A stretch of 10,952 nucleotides of DNA from Azoarcus sp. (GCA_031258035.1 JAIRNL010000141.1:1-10952); one strand, 5' to 3'; counted from the first letter of the stretch, positions 1-7,392 are shown. Translations and numbers: made by a program. Notes: generated by a model from the sequence alone, not told the origin.

Positions 1-53
1 CTGGCCCATTCGAGGAAAGGGCCGTCGGCGCGGGGGATGTAGTCGGTACTCAT
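1..53 (-). CDS. Unidentified protein, N-terminal 17 residues only (gene runs off the left edge)
   Basis: On the minus strand an ATG at 53-51 opens a frame reading MSTDYIPRADGPFLEWA before the window ends. The start is supported by a purine-rich ribosome-binding site (AAAAGGAAA) a few bases upstream on the minus strand. The opening with a DYIPR-x-D motif followed by FLEW resembles the start of small uncharacterised bacterial proteins, but no domain can be assigned from 17 residues. The gene lies downstream of the TonB receptor on the same strand, separated by the palindromic repeat array. The same frame stays open upstream through the whole array to the receptor stop codon at 372-374, with an in-frame ATG at 359-357. 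A longer protein with a repetitive N-terminus is therefore possible, although that ATG has no recognisable ribosome-binding site. I prefer the start at 53. Confidence 0.5.
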   Translation of the reverse strand, partial: MSTDYIPRADGPFLEWA

Positions 54-114
54 GGGTGTTTCCTTTTCAGGTGATGGCGGGGTTTCCCCCGGTGAGGGAA
101 GCCGGGATTTTCGA

Positions 115-340
115 CAGGGCGCTTCCACGGCGTTTCCGTGGAGGTCTACGGAACTTCCGTAGACCTCCACGGGGTTTTCGTAGAGGTCTACGGAACCTTC
201 GTAGACCTCTACGGGGTTTCCGTAGACCGCCACGGAAGTTCCGTAGACGTCTACGAGGTTTCCGTAGACGTCTACGGAACTTTCGTAGACGTCTACGCGG
301 TTCCCGTAGACTGCCACGGAATTGCCGTGGACGTCATGGC
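115..340. repeat. Tandem array of ten 21-bp palindromic repeats with a 42-bp superperiod
   Basis: Ten 16-bp cores begin at 136, 157, 178, 199, 220, 241, 262, 283, 304 and 325, exactly 21 bp apart. A degenerate half unit precedes them at 123-130. The consensus core is CCGTAGACGTCTACGG, a perfect palindrome seen unmodified at 262-277. Several cores diverge, but neighbours compensate: core 2 (157-172) is the exact reverse complement of core 1 (136-151), and the inner 14 bases of core 4 are the reverse complement of those in core 3. The 5-bp spacers alternate between AA-type (AACTT, AACCT, AAGTT, AACTT, AATTG) and GG-type (GGTTT three times, GGTTC), so the higher-order unit is 42 bp. Either strand could fold into a chain of hairpins, within cores or between neighbours. 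Two of the three frames on each strand are free of stops through the array. The function is unknown. Confidence 0.93.
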
Positions 341-371
341 CGCGACCGCAAGACGGCATCACGAGGCGCGT

Positions 372-2561
372 TCAGAACTGGTATTTCGCCGTCAGCAGGA
401 AGTTGCGCGGGGGGCCGTATTCGTGCCGGATGGTGCTGGTGCGATAAGTTTTGTCGAAGATGTTGTCCAGCGTTGCCGTCAGGCTCAGGTGGTCGGTAAA
501 GACATAACGCGCCATCAGATTCACCACGGTGTACGCTTTTTGCGTGTAAGTCTTGCGTGCGCTCGGGCCACCCCAATCGGCGTTGTAGATTTCGCTCTGC
601 CAGATTGCGCCGCCGCCCACTGTCAGGCGCGGGATGCCGGGCGGCGTGTAGGTGGAAAAGAGTTTCAATTGGTGTTTGGGCACGGTATCGGTGTTCAGAC
701 GTTCGTCATCCTGGTCGCGTGTCACGACTCGGGTATAGCCGCCCTGAATCCGCCAGCCGCGCGTGAGTTCGCCGGAAAGCTCCACTTCCCAGCCCCGGCC
801 CTGGGTGCCGTTCTTGCCGACGTAAGCCTGGTTGCCTTCAGGCGTGAGACGAGCGCCATCGGCCACGGCAAGGTTGTCTTTGCGTACTTCAAAAAGCGCG
901 GCACTGGTCTGGATGCGACCTCCAAACCATTCGGCTTTCAGGCCCAGTTCGTAGTTTTCGCCTTCTTCCGGATCGAGAAGGTTGCCATCGACACCTTTGT
1001 AGTTTTGCGGGTTGAAGATGCTGGTATAGCTTGCGTAGGCCGACAGTTGCTTGTTCAGCTCATAGACGATGCCCGCATAGGGTGTGAAAACGTTGTTTTC
1101 CTTTCGGTCGTCGGTGATAGCGCCCGTTTTCTGGTTTTTGGCGCGGATTTCCCATGTGCTCACGCGACCGCCCACGGTGACGGAAAGGGCATCGGCGGGA
1201 CGCAGGCGCAGGGCGGCAAAAACGCCGTGCTGCCGGGTCGTGGTTTTGGTTGAGGAATTGCCGTGGGCCGACCAGTCCGGTTCCGGCACATGGCCGTTCC
1301 AAGTAAGGGTCTGTACCTTGTCCGCGCCCCAGATATTGATAAAACCGGGTCTATCCAGCACGGAAGAATAACCATTGAAGCCGGCCACGAAATCGTGTTG
1401 CCTGCCCCAAAGCGCAAAGCGCCCTTCCAGGCTCGCATCCAGCGCGTTCGTTCGCCACTCGTCGTTGAATTTACGAAGCATCAGGTCGCCCATGCCGTCC
1501 GGGGTCGCGGTAACGACGCCGGCGTAGCCGAACTTCGCAGACTCTTCCCGGCGACCATGGGTATATCCCAGGCGCGCGCGCCAGTCTTCATTGAAACGGT
1601 GGGTGAGCGCCAACGAGACGATCGTCCGCCTGTTGCCATAGGTACTCCAGTCGGCCATGGCGTTGTCCGAACGGGAAAAGGGCGTTTTGCTGCCATCGGT
1701 AAAACCCGCGTCAAAACCGGTATACGCGCCGCCGCCGTGGGAATTCTGGTCGGCGTGTTCCAGCGCCAGCGAGATTTCCGTGGCGGAACCAAGATCGGCT
1801 TCCAGCACGCCGTAGGCAAGGCGCTTGTAACCCTTGTAGCGATCCTGCCAGGACTCGCCTTCTTCATAGGCGGCGACGAAGCGCCCGCGCAGGGTGCCGG
1901 CTTCGTTCAGGGGCGAGCCAACATCAGCCACGGTACGGCTTTTGTTCCAGTTCCCCAAGCCTTGCTCGATGGACGCCTGGAATTCATGTGTCGGGCGTTT
2001 GCGCACAAGGTTGATACTGCCCGCCGGGTCGCCCGCGCCGGTGAGCAGGCCCGTTGCCCCGCGTACCACTACGATGGAATCGTAGATGGCCGTATCGAGG
2101 GCGTTATTTCCCTGCCAGCCGCTGCCGAAAGTCGCGGAAGGTGTGAGCGCGCCGTCGAGTTGATAGTTGTTGAGTTGATAACCGCGCGAATAAAAGGGGC
2201 GGTAGCCGCCGATTTCCGAGCCGCTGTTATTGTTGGTAGAAACGCCGGGCGTTTGCGTCAGTACCTCGCCCAGGGTGTTGAGTCCCTGATCGTCCATGCG
2301 CTGGCGGGTGATGACGGTGATGGACTGCGGCGTCTCGCGCGGCGACAGATTGAGCCGGGTGGCGCTGTCCGTGGCGCGGGTGGTGTAAGCGCCGGTGTTT
2401 TCGGTGAGGCCGGTTTCTTCTTCGCTTGCCTGGTACGAAATATCTTCCCATGCAGGGAAATTCCAGGAGAGGCCAGTTGACGGACAGCCCGCGGCGGAGG
2501 GAATATGGCCCGTCCCGGTAGGGTCGGATTTTACAAAGGAGCCCTGAATCATGCGGATCAT
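372..2561 (-). CDS. TonB-dependent siderophore receptor, 5' end apparently truncated (no signal peptide)
   Basis: This is an outer-membrane, TonB-energised receptor of the ferric-siderophore class (FhuE/FpvA-like). Counting from the ATG at 2561, the plug domain begins around residue 55 and carries RETPQSITVI (residues 75-84), then RQRMDDQ and the plug signature GATGLLTG..DPAGSINLVRKRP. The barrel follows, with the late family motif PEEGENYELGLKAEW and a C-terminal strand ending in aromatic Phe (KYQF), the usual BAM signal. There is no N-terminal STN signalling domain. Plug and barrel together have normal length and no internal stops. The N-terminus is the problem. No signal peptide can be found in any frame upstream, and the only available starts (2657 GTG, 2561 ATG, 2552 ATG) lie within or against the opposing DUF1648 gene. 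Homology-like sequence begins near 2440. Either the gene has lost its 5' end and is non-functional, or its export start was replaced. The specific siderophore cannot be inferred. Confidence 0.85.
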   Translation of the reverse strand: MIRMIQGSFVKSDPTGTGHIPSAAGCPSTGLSWNFPAWEDISYQASEEETGLTENTGAYTTRATDSATRLNLSPRETPQSITVITRQRMDDQGLNTLGEVLTQTPGVSTNNNSGSEIGGYRPFYSRGYQLNNYQLDGALTPSATFGSGWQGNNALDTAIYDSIVVVRGATGLLTGAGDPAGSINLVRKRPTHEFQASIEQGLGNWNKSRTVADVGSPLNEAGTLRGRFVAAYEEGESWQDRYKGYKRLAYGVLEADLGSATEISLALEHADQNSHGGGAYTGFDAGFTDGSKTPFSRSDNAMADWSTYGNRRTIVSLALTHRFNEDWRARLGYTHGRREESAKFGYAGVVTATPDGMGDLMLRKFNDEWRTNALDASLEGRFALWGRQHDFVAGFNGYSSVLDRPGFINIWGADKVQTLTWNGHVPEPDWSAHGNSSTKTTTRQHGVFAALRLRPADALSVTVGGRVSTWEIRAKNQKTGAITDDRKENNVFTPYAGIVYELNKQLSAYASYTSIFNPQNYKGVDGNLLDPEEGENYELGLKAEWFGGRIQTSAALFEVRKDNLAVADGARLTPEGNQAYVGKNGTQGRGWEVELSGELTRGWRIQGGYTRVVTRDQDDERLNTDTVPKHQLKLFSTYTPPGIPRLTVGGGAIWQSEIYNADWGGPSARKTYTQKAYTVVNLMARYVFTDHLSLTATLDNIFDKTYRTSTIRHEYGPPRNFLLTAKYQF
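2477..2506 (+). promoter_or_regulatory. Putative sigma70 promoter for the DUF1648 gene
   Basis: A TTGACG box at 2477-2482 is followed after 18 bp by GAATAT at 2501-2506, in the correct orientation and 45 bp before the ATG at 2551. It lies inside the apparent N-terminal coding region of the opposing TonB receptor frame. This supports the idea that the receptor's reading frame here is not real coding sequence. It is a prediction from box similarity only. Confidence 0.45.
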
Positions 2562-3027
2562 CGTTCTTCTGGCAATTGTCCTGGCTGTCTTCTTCGTCTG
2601 GATTACAGGCGGTTCTCTGCCTCCCACTGTCGCTTCCCACTTCGACGCCTCGGGCACCGCGGATTCGTTCGTGTCGCGCGGTACTTATCTTGCGGTCATG
2701 ATCGTGATGGTCATCCTCGTTCCTCTCATGGTCGCTTTCGCCAGCCGGGTTTTTCCCGAAAATGTCCTCAATATCCCCAACAAATCCTATTGGTTGTCGC
2801 CGGAGCGGAGGGCTGGATCACTCGCGTTCATTTCACTCTGGAGCCAATGGTGCTCGATCGGCGTTACCGTATTTTTTTGTTATCTCCATTGGCTCGTCGT
2901 GCGAGGCAATGGCTTCACGCCGCCGCAGCTCGAAAGCATCCCCATGTACGGTGGGTCTGTAGTGGCGCTCGTCGCCCTGACCATCGGTATCGTGGCGCTC
3001 GTCGCAAGGTTTCGCCGTCTCGCTTGA
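2551..3027 (+). CDS. DUF1648 domain small membrane protein
   Basis: A 158-residue integral inner-membrane protein. The DUF1648 signature is visible at residues 23-38: LPPTVASHFDASGTAD, the LP..V..HF...G..D pattern. This domain is also found at the N-terminus of SdpI-type immunity proteins, but the SdpI part is absent. Hydrophobic segments lie at about residues 2-20, 45-64, 96-115 and 134-152, giving four predicted helices. A short conserved-looking NIPNKSYWL stretch lies between helices 2 and 3. The start at 2551 is supported by a good AAAGGAG ribosome-binding site nine bases upstream. The gene is divergent from, and slightly overlaps, the apparent start of the TonB receptor frame, and it converges on fabI with a 36-bp gap. 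The biochemical role of the stand-alone family is not known to me, and nothing here identifies a partner. Confidence 0.85.
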   Translation: MRIIVLLAIVLAVFFVWITGGSLPPTVASHFDASGTADSFVSRGTYLAVMIVMVILVPLMVAFASRVFPENVLNIPNKSYWLSPERRAGSLAFISLWSQWCSIGVTVFFCYLHWLVVRGNGFTPPQLESIPMYGGSVVALVALTIGIVALVARFRRLA

Positions 3028-3063
3028 CGTATCGCCCATGCCCATGGGCCGGCCAGCGCAAGG

Positions 3064-3855
3064 TCAGAGCGGCAGGGCGTTACTGAATGCCGTGGTGTTG
3101 AAACCGGCGTCGACGTAGAGAATTTCGCCGGTGATGCCGCTTGCCAGATCCGAGCAGAGGAAGGCGGCGGCATTGCCGACTTCGTCGGTGCTGACGTTGC
3201 GGCGCAGGGGGGAGTTGTGTTCGTTGAAGGACAGCAGTTTGTTGAAGCTGCCGATCCCCGAGGCCGCAACGGTCTTGATCGGCCCGGCGGAAATGGCGTT
3301 GACGCGGGTGCCTTCCGGCCCCAGACAGGAGGAAAGATAGCGCACCGAGGCTTCGAGCCCGGCTTTCGCCAGCCCCATCAGGTTGTAATTGGGCATGGTG
3401 CGCACCGCGCCCAGATAGGTCAGGGTAAGCAGGCTGCCCTTGCGGCTCCGCATCAGCGGGCGGGCGGCCTTGGCGAGCGCGGGGAAGGAATAGACGCTGA
3501 CTTCGAGCGCGGTGCGGAACGCTTCGCGCGAGAAGCCTTCGAGGAAGTCGCCGTCGAGTGCTTCGTTCGGCGCGTAGGCGATCGAATGCACAAGGCCGTC
3601 GAGGCTGTTCCATTGCGCGCCGAGGTCGGAAAAAAGCGCCTCGATCTGTTTGTCGTCCTGGACATCGAGCGGGAAAAGCAGCGAACTCCCGAAATCGGCC
3701 GCCATTTTCCCGACCCGGTCGTGGAAGCGTTCGTTCTGGTAGGTGAAAGCAAGCTGCGCGCCTTCGCGGTACATGGCCTTGGCGATACCGTAGGCGATCG
3801 AGCGGTTGCTCAATACGCCGGTGATCAGGATACGCTTGCCTGCAAGAAAACCCAT
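3064..3855 (-). CDS. fabI: Enoyl-[acyl-carrier-protein] reductase (NADH)
   Basis: FabI catalyses the last step of each fatty-acid elongation cycle, the NADH-dependent reduction of trans-2-enoyl-ACP, in the cytoplasm. The 263-residue product matches the usual length and aligns without gaps to E. coli FabI in its first half as I recall that sequence. It has MGFL.GKRILITGV at the N-terminus with the nucleotide-binding glycine, the catalytic pair Tyr147 and Tyr157, and Lys164 in the Y-x6-K arrangement (YNLMGLAK). The conserved NAISAGPIKT segment and the DVxGN-like helix near the substrate lid are also present. At the position equivalent to E. coli Gly93 it has Ala, with Tyr at 94 (SIAYAP). This site influences triclosan binding in E. 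coli. The ATG at 3855 has AGGAG ten bases upstream, and a TATAAT box lies further up. The gene is monocistronic here, divergent from the transporter operon. Confidence 0.97.
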   Translation of the reverse strand: MGFLAGKRILITGVLSNRSIAYGIAKAMYREGAQLAFTYQNERFHDRVGKMAADFGSSLLFPLDVQDDKQIEALFSDLGAQWNSLDGLVHSIAYAPNEALDGDFLEGFSREAFRTALEVSVYSFPALAKAARPLMRSRKGSLLTLTYLGAVRTMPNYNLMGLAKAGLEASVRYLSSCLGPEGTRVNAISAGPIKTVAASGIGSFNKLLSFNEHNSPLRRNVSTDEVGNAAAFLCSDLASGITGEILYVDAGFNTTAFSNALPL

Positions 3856-4170
3856 GGGTCGATGACTCCTGGTGGCGGGAGAAGGCCGTAATTATAGCCA
3901 AAGTGGCTCGTGTTCGCGGTACCGCGGCCAGCCGGCGCCGCGGGCGATATGCGATTCCCGAAAAATCGCCTGTGCTCGATCGTTGCGGGAATGTGCCGTA
4001 ATGGTGCGACGATGGCAATAGCCTCGTGACTGTCCGCCGTCGGCGGGGCCGCCGTTCCCCGGCGTGGAGGGTTTGCCGGAGGGGCTGTTTTTCCCGAAAT
4101 TCCGGGGTCGATGGGGGCGGAAATGCCCGGATCGTCGGCAACGCACGATTCCGGACAAAAACCTGCCAGA
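3856..4170. other. Divergent intergenic region between fabI and the transporter operon
   Basis: This 315-bp stretch separates two divergent genes. Its left part carries the fabI ribosome-binding site, -10 box and palindrome. The right part is GC-rich with short inverted repeats. I see no convincing promoter for the plus-strand operon and no coding sequence with a credible start. The transporter reading frame is open upstream to a possible ATG at 4111, but the sequence between 4111 and 4170 does not look like signal-peptide or protein sequence. Confidence 0.6.
3891..3926 (-). promoter_or_regulatory. fabI promoter: TATAAT box with an upstream 12-bp palindrome
   Basis: On the minus strand a perfect TATAAT lies at 3896-3891. 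It would place the transcription start about 28 bp before the fabI ATG. No good -35 hexamer is present at the expected distance. That position is instead occupied by the perfect palindrome CGCGGTACCGCG (3915-3926), a candidate operator for an activator or repressor. The -10 call is reasonable; the operator is inference. Confidence 0.5.
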
Positions 4171-6411
4171 ATGGCGCCCGTGTTACACCGCGCCGCCGTT
4201 GCTTTTTTGCTACCCGTCTTTGCCCGTGGCCGTTTTTTGTCCGCGGGGCTGGCGCTCGCGCTTGCCGCCTGCGGCCCGCTGCCCAACGATCCTCACCCCC
4301 TCGACGAGCGCGGCCAGAACATTCTTTACAGCGCCTTCATGGAGCGGCCCAAGCATCTCGATCCGGTGCAGTCGTTTTCCGAGGACGAGGCGACTTTCCT
4401 CTACCAGATCGTCGAGCCGCCCTTGCAGTACCACTACCTGAAGCGGCCCTACACGCTCGAACCCGCCGTGGCCTCGGAGATGCCGCGCGTGCGCTATTTC
4501 GCGGCCGACGGAAGCGCGCTGGCCGATGCTTCCGATCCCGCGAAAGTGGCCCGCAGCGTGATCGAAATCCACATTCGCCCCGGCGTGCGCTATGCGCCCC
4601 ATCCGGCCTTCGCCCGCGACGAGCGTGGCGAACCGCGGTATTTCGCCCTCACCGAGGCCGACCTCGCCGACATCCGCGGCCCGGGAGATTTTGCCTGGCT
4701 CGACAGCCGTGAATTGCTCGCCAACGATTTCGTCTACCAGATCAAGCGCCTCGCCCATCCCCGCCTGCATTCGCCGATCCTCGAACTGATGGCCGAGTAT
4801 CTGCCAGGACTCAAGACCCTGCACGGGATGCTGGCCGAGCAAGCCAAGGCGCATCCGGATGCCTGGCTCGACCTCGACGCCTTTCCCCTCGACGGCGTCG
4901 AAGTCATCGACCGCCATACATACCGCATCACCCTCGATGGGCTGTACCCGCAATTCCTGTACTGGCTGTCGATGCCGTTCTTCGGGCCGATTCCCCCCGA
5001 GGTCGACCGCTTTTTCTCCCAGCCGGGGATGGCGTCGCGCAACCTGACCCTGGATAGCTGGCCGATGGGCACCGGGCCTTACATGCTGGCGGAGAATGAC
5101 CCCAACGCCCGCATGGTGCTGGCCAGGAACCCCAACTACCGCCCCGACGCCTATCCCTGCGAAGGCGGGCCGGACGACGCCGGGGCGGGGATGCTCGCCG
5201 ACTGCGGCAAGCCCCTGCCTTTCATCGACAAGGTAGTGTTTTCGCGCGAGCGCGAGGCGATTCCGTACTGGAACAAATTCCTGCAAGGCTATTACGATGC
5301 AGCCGGTATATCGTCCGACAACTTCGACCAGGCGGTGAACATGGGCAGCCAGGGCGAAGTGACGCTCTCCGACGACATGGCCGCGCGCGGCATCCGCCTG
5401 ACGACCGCGGTATCGCCGTCGATTTTCTACATGGGGTTCAACATGCGCGACCCGCTGCTCGGCAACGCCCAGGCCGATGCCGCCGAGCGGGAGCGCGCGA
5501 GACTGCTGCGGCAGGCAATCTCGCTTGCCCTCGACGTGGAAGAGCACATCTCGATTTTCCTCAACGGGCGCGGGGTGCCGGCGATGCAGCCGATTCCGCC
5601 GGGGATTTTCGGCGCGCGCGAAGGCGAAGCCGGCATCAACCCGGCGGTCTACACCTGGCATGACGGCAAACCGCGCCGGCGCGGCATCGACGAGGCCAAA
5701 AAACGGCTGGCCGAGGCGGGCTGGCCCGGTGGACGCAATGCGCGCACGGGCGAGGCGCTCATCGTCAATTTCGACACCACCGCCAACGGCATGGGCGACA
5801 AGGCGGTCGTCGACTGGCTGGCCAAGCAGTTCCGCGCCCTCGGGGTGCAGTTCGTGGTGCGCGCGACCGACTGGAACCGCTTCCAGGACAAACTCATCCG
5901 AGGCAGCGCCCAGGTATTTTTCATGGGCTGGAACGCCGATTACCCCGACCCCGAGAATCTGCTTTTCCTGCTTTACGGCCCGCAAGCCAAGGCGGGCGGC
6001 CAGGGCAACAACGCGGCCAATTACGTCAACGCCGAGTATGACCGCCTCTTCGATCGCATGAAAGTGATGCCCGACGGCCCCGGGCGCCAGGCCGTCATCG
6101 ACCGCATGGCGGGCATCCTGCGCCACGATGCGCCGTGGGTGTTCTGGCACCACCCGAAAGCGTATTCGCTCCAACACGGCTGGATCAAAAACCGCAAGCC
6201 GGGCGACATCGTGCGCAACGGTCTCAAATACCAGCGCCTCGACGTGGCCGCGCGCGAGGCCGCGCGGGCGCGCTGGAATCAGCCGGCGCGCTGGCCGCTG
6301 GTGGTTTCGGCCCTGCTGCTGGCGGCTTTCATCGCGCCGGCGATACGCTTCTGGCGGCGGCGCGAGCAGGCCACCGCGCAAGGGAAAGCGGACAAAGGGG
6401 AGGCGGCCTGA
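4171..6411 (+). CDS. ABC transporter substrate-binding lipoprotein, family 5 (oligopeptide type), with a C-terminal membrane helix
   Basis: A large (746-residue) solute-binding protein of the SBP_bac_5 family, which captures peptides or related solutes for an ABC importer. The start at 4171 gives an export signal ending in a lipobox (LALAAC), with lipidated Cys34. The family core is clear: ERPKHLDPVQSFSEDE early on, WPMGTGPY at 297-304, the LRQAISLALD helix with NGRGVPA, then EAKKRLAEAGW and WNADYPDPENLLF. It is longer than DppA/OppA (about 510-540 residues). Unusually, residues 708-728 form a hydrophobic segment followed by RRRE and a charged tail, which predicts an inner-membrane anchor with a cytoplasmic C-terminus. 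The stop TGA shares its A with the ATG of the next permease, so translation is coupled. The ribosome-binding site at 4171 is weak, and an upstream in-frame ATG at 4111 is possible. The substrate is unknown. Confidence 0.9.
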   Translation: MAPVLHRAAVAFLLPVFARGRFLSAGLALALAACGPLPNDPHPLDERGQNILYSAFMERPKHLDPVQSFSEDEATFLYQIVEPPLQYHYLKRPYTLEPAVASEMPRVRYFAADGSALADASDPAKVARSVIEIHIRPGVRYAPHPAFARDERGEPRYFALTEADLADIRGPGDFAWLDSRELLANDFVYQIKRLAHPRLHSPILELMAEYLPGLKTLHGMLAEQAKAHPDAWLDLDAFPLDGVEVIDRHTYRITLDGLYPQFLYWLSMPFFGPIPPEVDRFFSQPGMASRNLTLDSWPMGTGPYMLAENDPNARMVLARNPNYRPDAYPCEGGPDDAGAGMLADCGKPLPFIDKVVFSREREAIPYWNKFLQGYYDAAGISSDNFDQAVNMGSQGEVTLSDDMAARGIRLTTAVSPSIFYMGFNMRDPLLGNAQADAAERERARLLRQAISLALDVEEHISIFLNGRGVPAMQPIPPGIFGAREGEAGINPAVYTWHDGKPRRRGIDEAKKRLAEAGWPGGRNARTGEALIVNFDTTANGMGDKAVVDWLAKQFRALGVQFVVRATDWNRFQDKLIRGSAQVFFMGWNADYPDPENLLFLLYGPQAKAGGQGNNAANYVNAEYDRLFDRMKVMPDGPGRQAVIDRMAGILRHDAPWVFWHHPKAYSLQHGWIKNRKPGDIVRNGLKYQRLDVAAREAARARWNQPARWPLVVSALLLAAFIAPAIRFWRRREQATAQGKADKGEAA

Positions 6412-7388
6412 TGCTGGCTTATATCGTGCGGCGGCTGCTCTACGCGGTGCCGATCCTGCTCAGCGTCAACCTGTTTACTTTCGTGCTGTTTTTCGGGGTC
6501 AATTCGCCCGACGACATCGCGCGCATGCAACTCGGGGCGAAATACGCCAGCCCCGAGGCGATCCAACGCTGGAAAGCCGAGCGCGGCTACGACAAACCGA
6601 TGTTCTACAACCCGGCGCGCGCGGGCGCGGCGAAATTCACCGATACCCTGTTCGTCGACAAATCCCTGCGCATGTTCACGTTCGAATTCGGCAGCGCCGA
6701 CGACGGGCACGACATCGCGCGCGAGATACGCGCCCGCATGGGACCATCGCTCGCCATCGCCCTGCCGACTTTCGCCCTGGGCCTGTTCGCCGCGATCGTG
6801 CTTGCCCTGCTGCTGGTGTTTTTCCGCGCGACCGCGCTCGATTTCTGGGGCGTGGTGGGCTGCGTGGTGATGATGTCGATTTCCAGCATGTTCTACATCA
6901 TCGGCGGCCAATGGCTGGTCTCCAAGACCTGGGCGCTGGTGCCGATCTCAAGCTACGCCGGAGGCCTCGACATGGCGCGCTTCCTGGGCCTGCCGGTATT
7001 GATCGGCGTGGTGGCCGGGCTCGGTTCGGGCACGCGCTGGTATCGCACCCTCTTCCTCGAAGAAATTTCGCGCGACTACGTGCGCACCGCGCGCGCCAAG
7101 GGCCTCTCGGAGCTGGCGGTGCTGTTCCGGCACGTGCTGAGGAACGCGCTGATTCCCATCCTCACCGGCGTCGTGGTGGTGATCCCTTCCCTGTTTCTCG
7201 GCAGCCTGGTGATGGAATCCTTTTTCGCCATACCGGGACTGGGCAGCTACACCATCGACGCCATCCGCGGCCAGGACTTCACCGTGGTGCGCTCGATGGT
7301 GTTCATCGGCTCGGCGCTCTACATCGTCGGACTGGTGCTGACCGACATTTCCTACACCGTGGCCGATCCGCGCGTGCGGCTGGGGTGA
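6411..7388 (+). CDS. ABC transporter permease, DppB/OppB type
   Basis: A 325-residue inner-membrane permease, one half of the channel of a peptide-type ABC importer. The N-terminus MLAYIVRRLLYAVPILLSV is the classic DppB-like first helix. The EAA loop that contacts the ATPase is at residues 217-246 (EEISRDYVRTARAKGLSE, then RNALIPIL). The C-terminal part has the usual SYTVADPRVRLG ending. Between helix 1 and the core, residues 35-98 form a periplasmic region that differs from the normal GLD.P...Y pattern but keeps GYDKPMFY. The ATG at 6411 overlaps the stop of the binding-protein gene by one base (TGATG) and is preceded by a strong AAAGGGGAGG site. The frame is open further upstream, but only inside the previous gene, so those starts are rejected. 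Confidence 0.93.
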   Translation: MLAYIVRRLLYAVPILLSVNLFTFVLFFGVNSPDDIARMQLGAKYASPEAIQRWKAERGYDKPMFYNPARAGAAKFTDTLFVDKSLRMFTFEFGSADDGHDIAREIRARMGPSLAIALPTFALGLFAAIVLALLLVFFRATALDFWGVVGCVVMMSISSMFYIIGGQWLVSKTWALVPISSYAGGLDMARFLGLPVLIGVVAGLGSGTRWYRTLFLEEISRDYVRTARAKGLSELAVLFRHVLRNALIPILTGVVVVIPSLFLGSLVMESFFAIPGLGSYTIDAIRGQDFTVVRSMVFIGSALYIVGLVLTDISYTVADPRVRLG

Positions 7389-7392
7389 GGCG

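Noticed and set aside
115..340. Repeat array as a CRISPR array
   Set aside because: The cores are 16 bp with 5-bp near-constant spacers; there are no unique spacers of about 30 bp and no cas genes.
138..1253. 371-codon plus-strand open frame through the repeats and over the receptor
   Set aside because: Most of it is antisense to the receptor, which has clear plug and barrel motifs. The frame is open because of codon bias and the stop-free repeats.
1263..2480. 405-codon plus-strand open frame
   Set aside because: It is fully antisense to the TonB receptor and shows no recognisable domain.
3040..3054. Terminator between the convergent DUF1648 and fabI genes
   Set aside because: GCCCATGGGC and GGCCGGCC are short palindromes without a loop or T-run on either strand, so the evidence is too weak.
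4210..6381. 723-codon minus-strand open frame opposite the binding-protein gene
   Set aside because: The sequence is rich in Arg, His and Val with no domain, typical of the antisense frame of a high-GC gene. The plus strand has a lipobox and clear family motifs.
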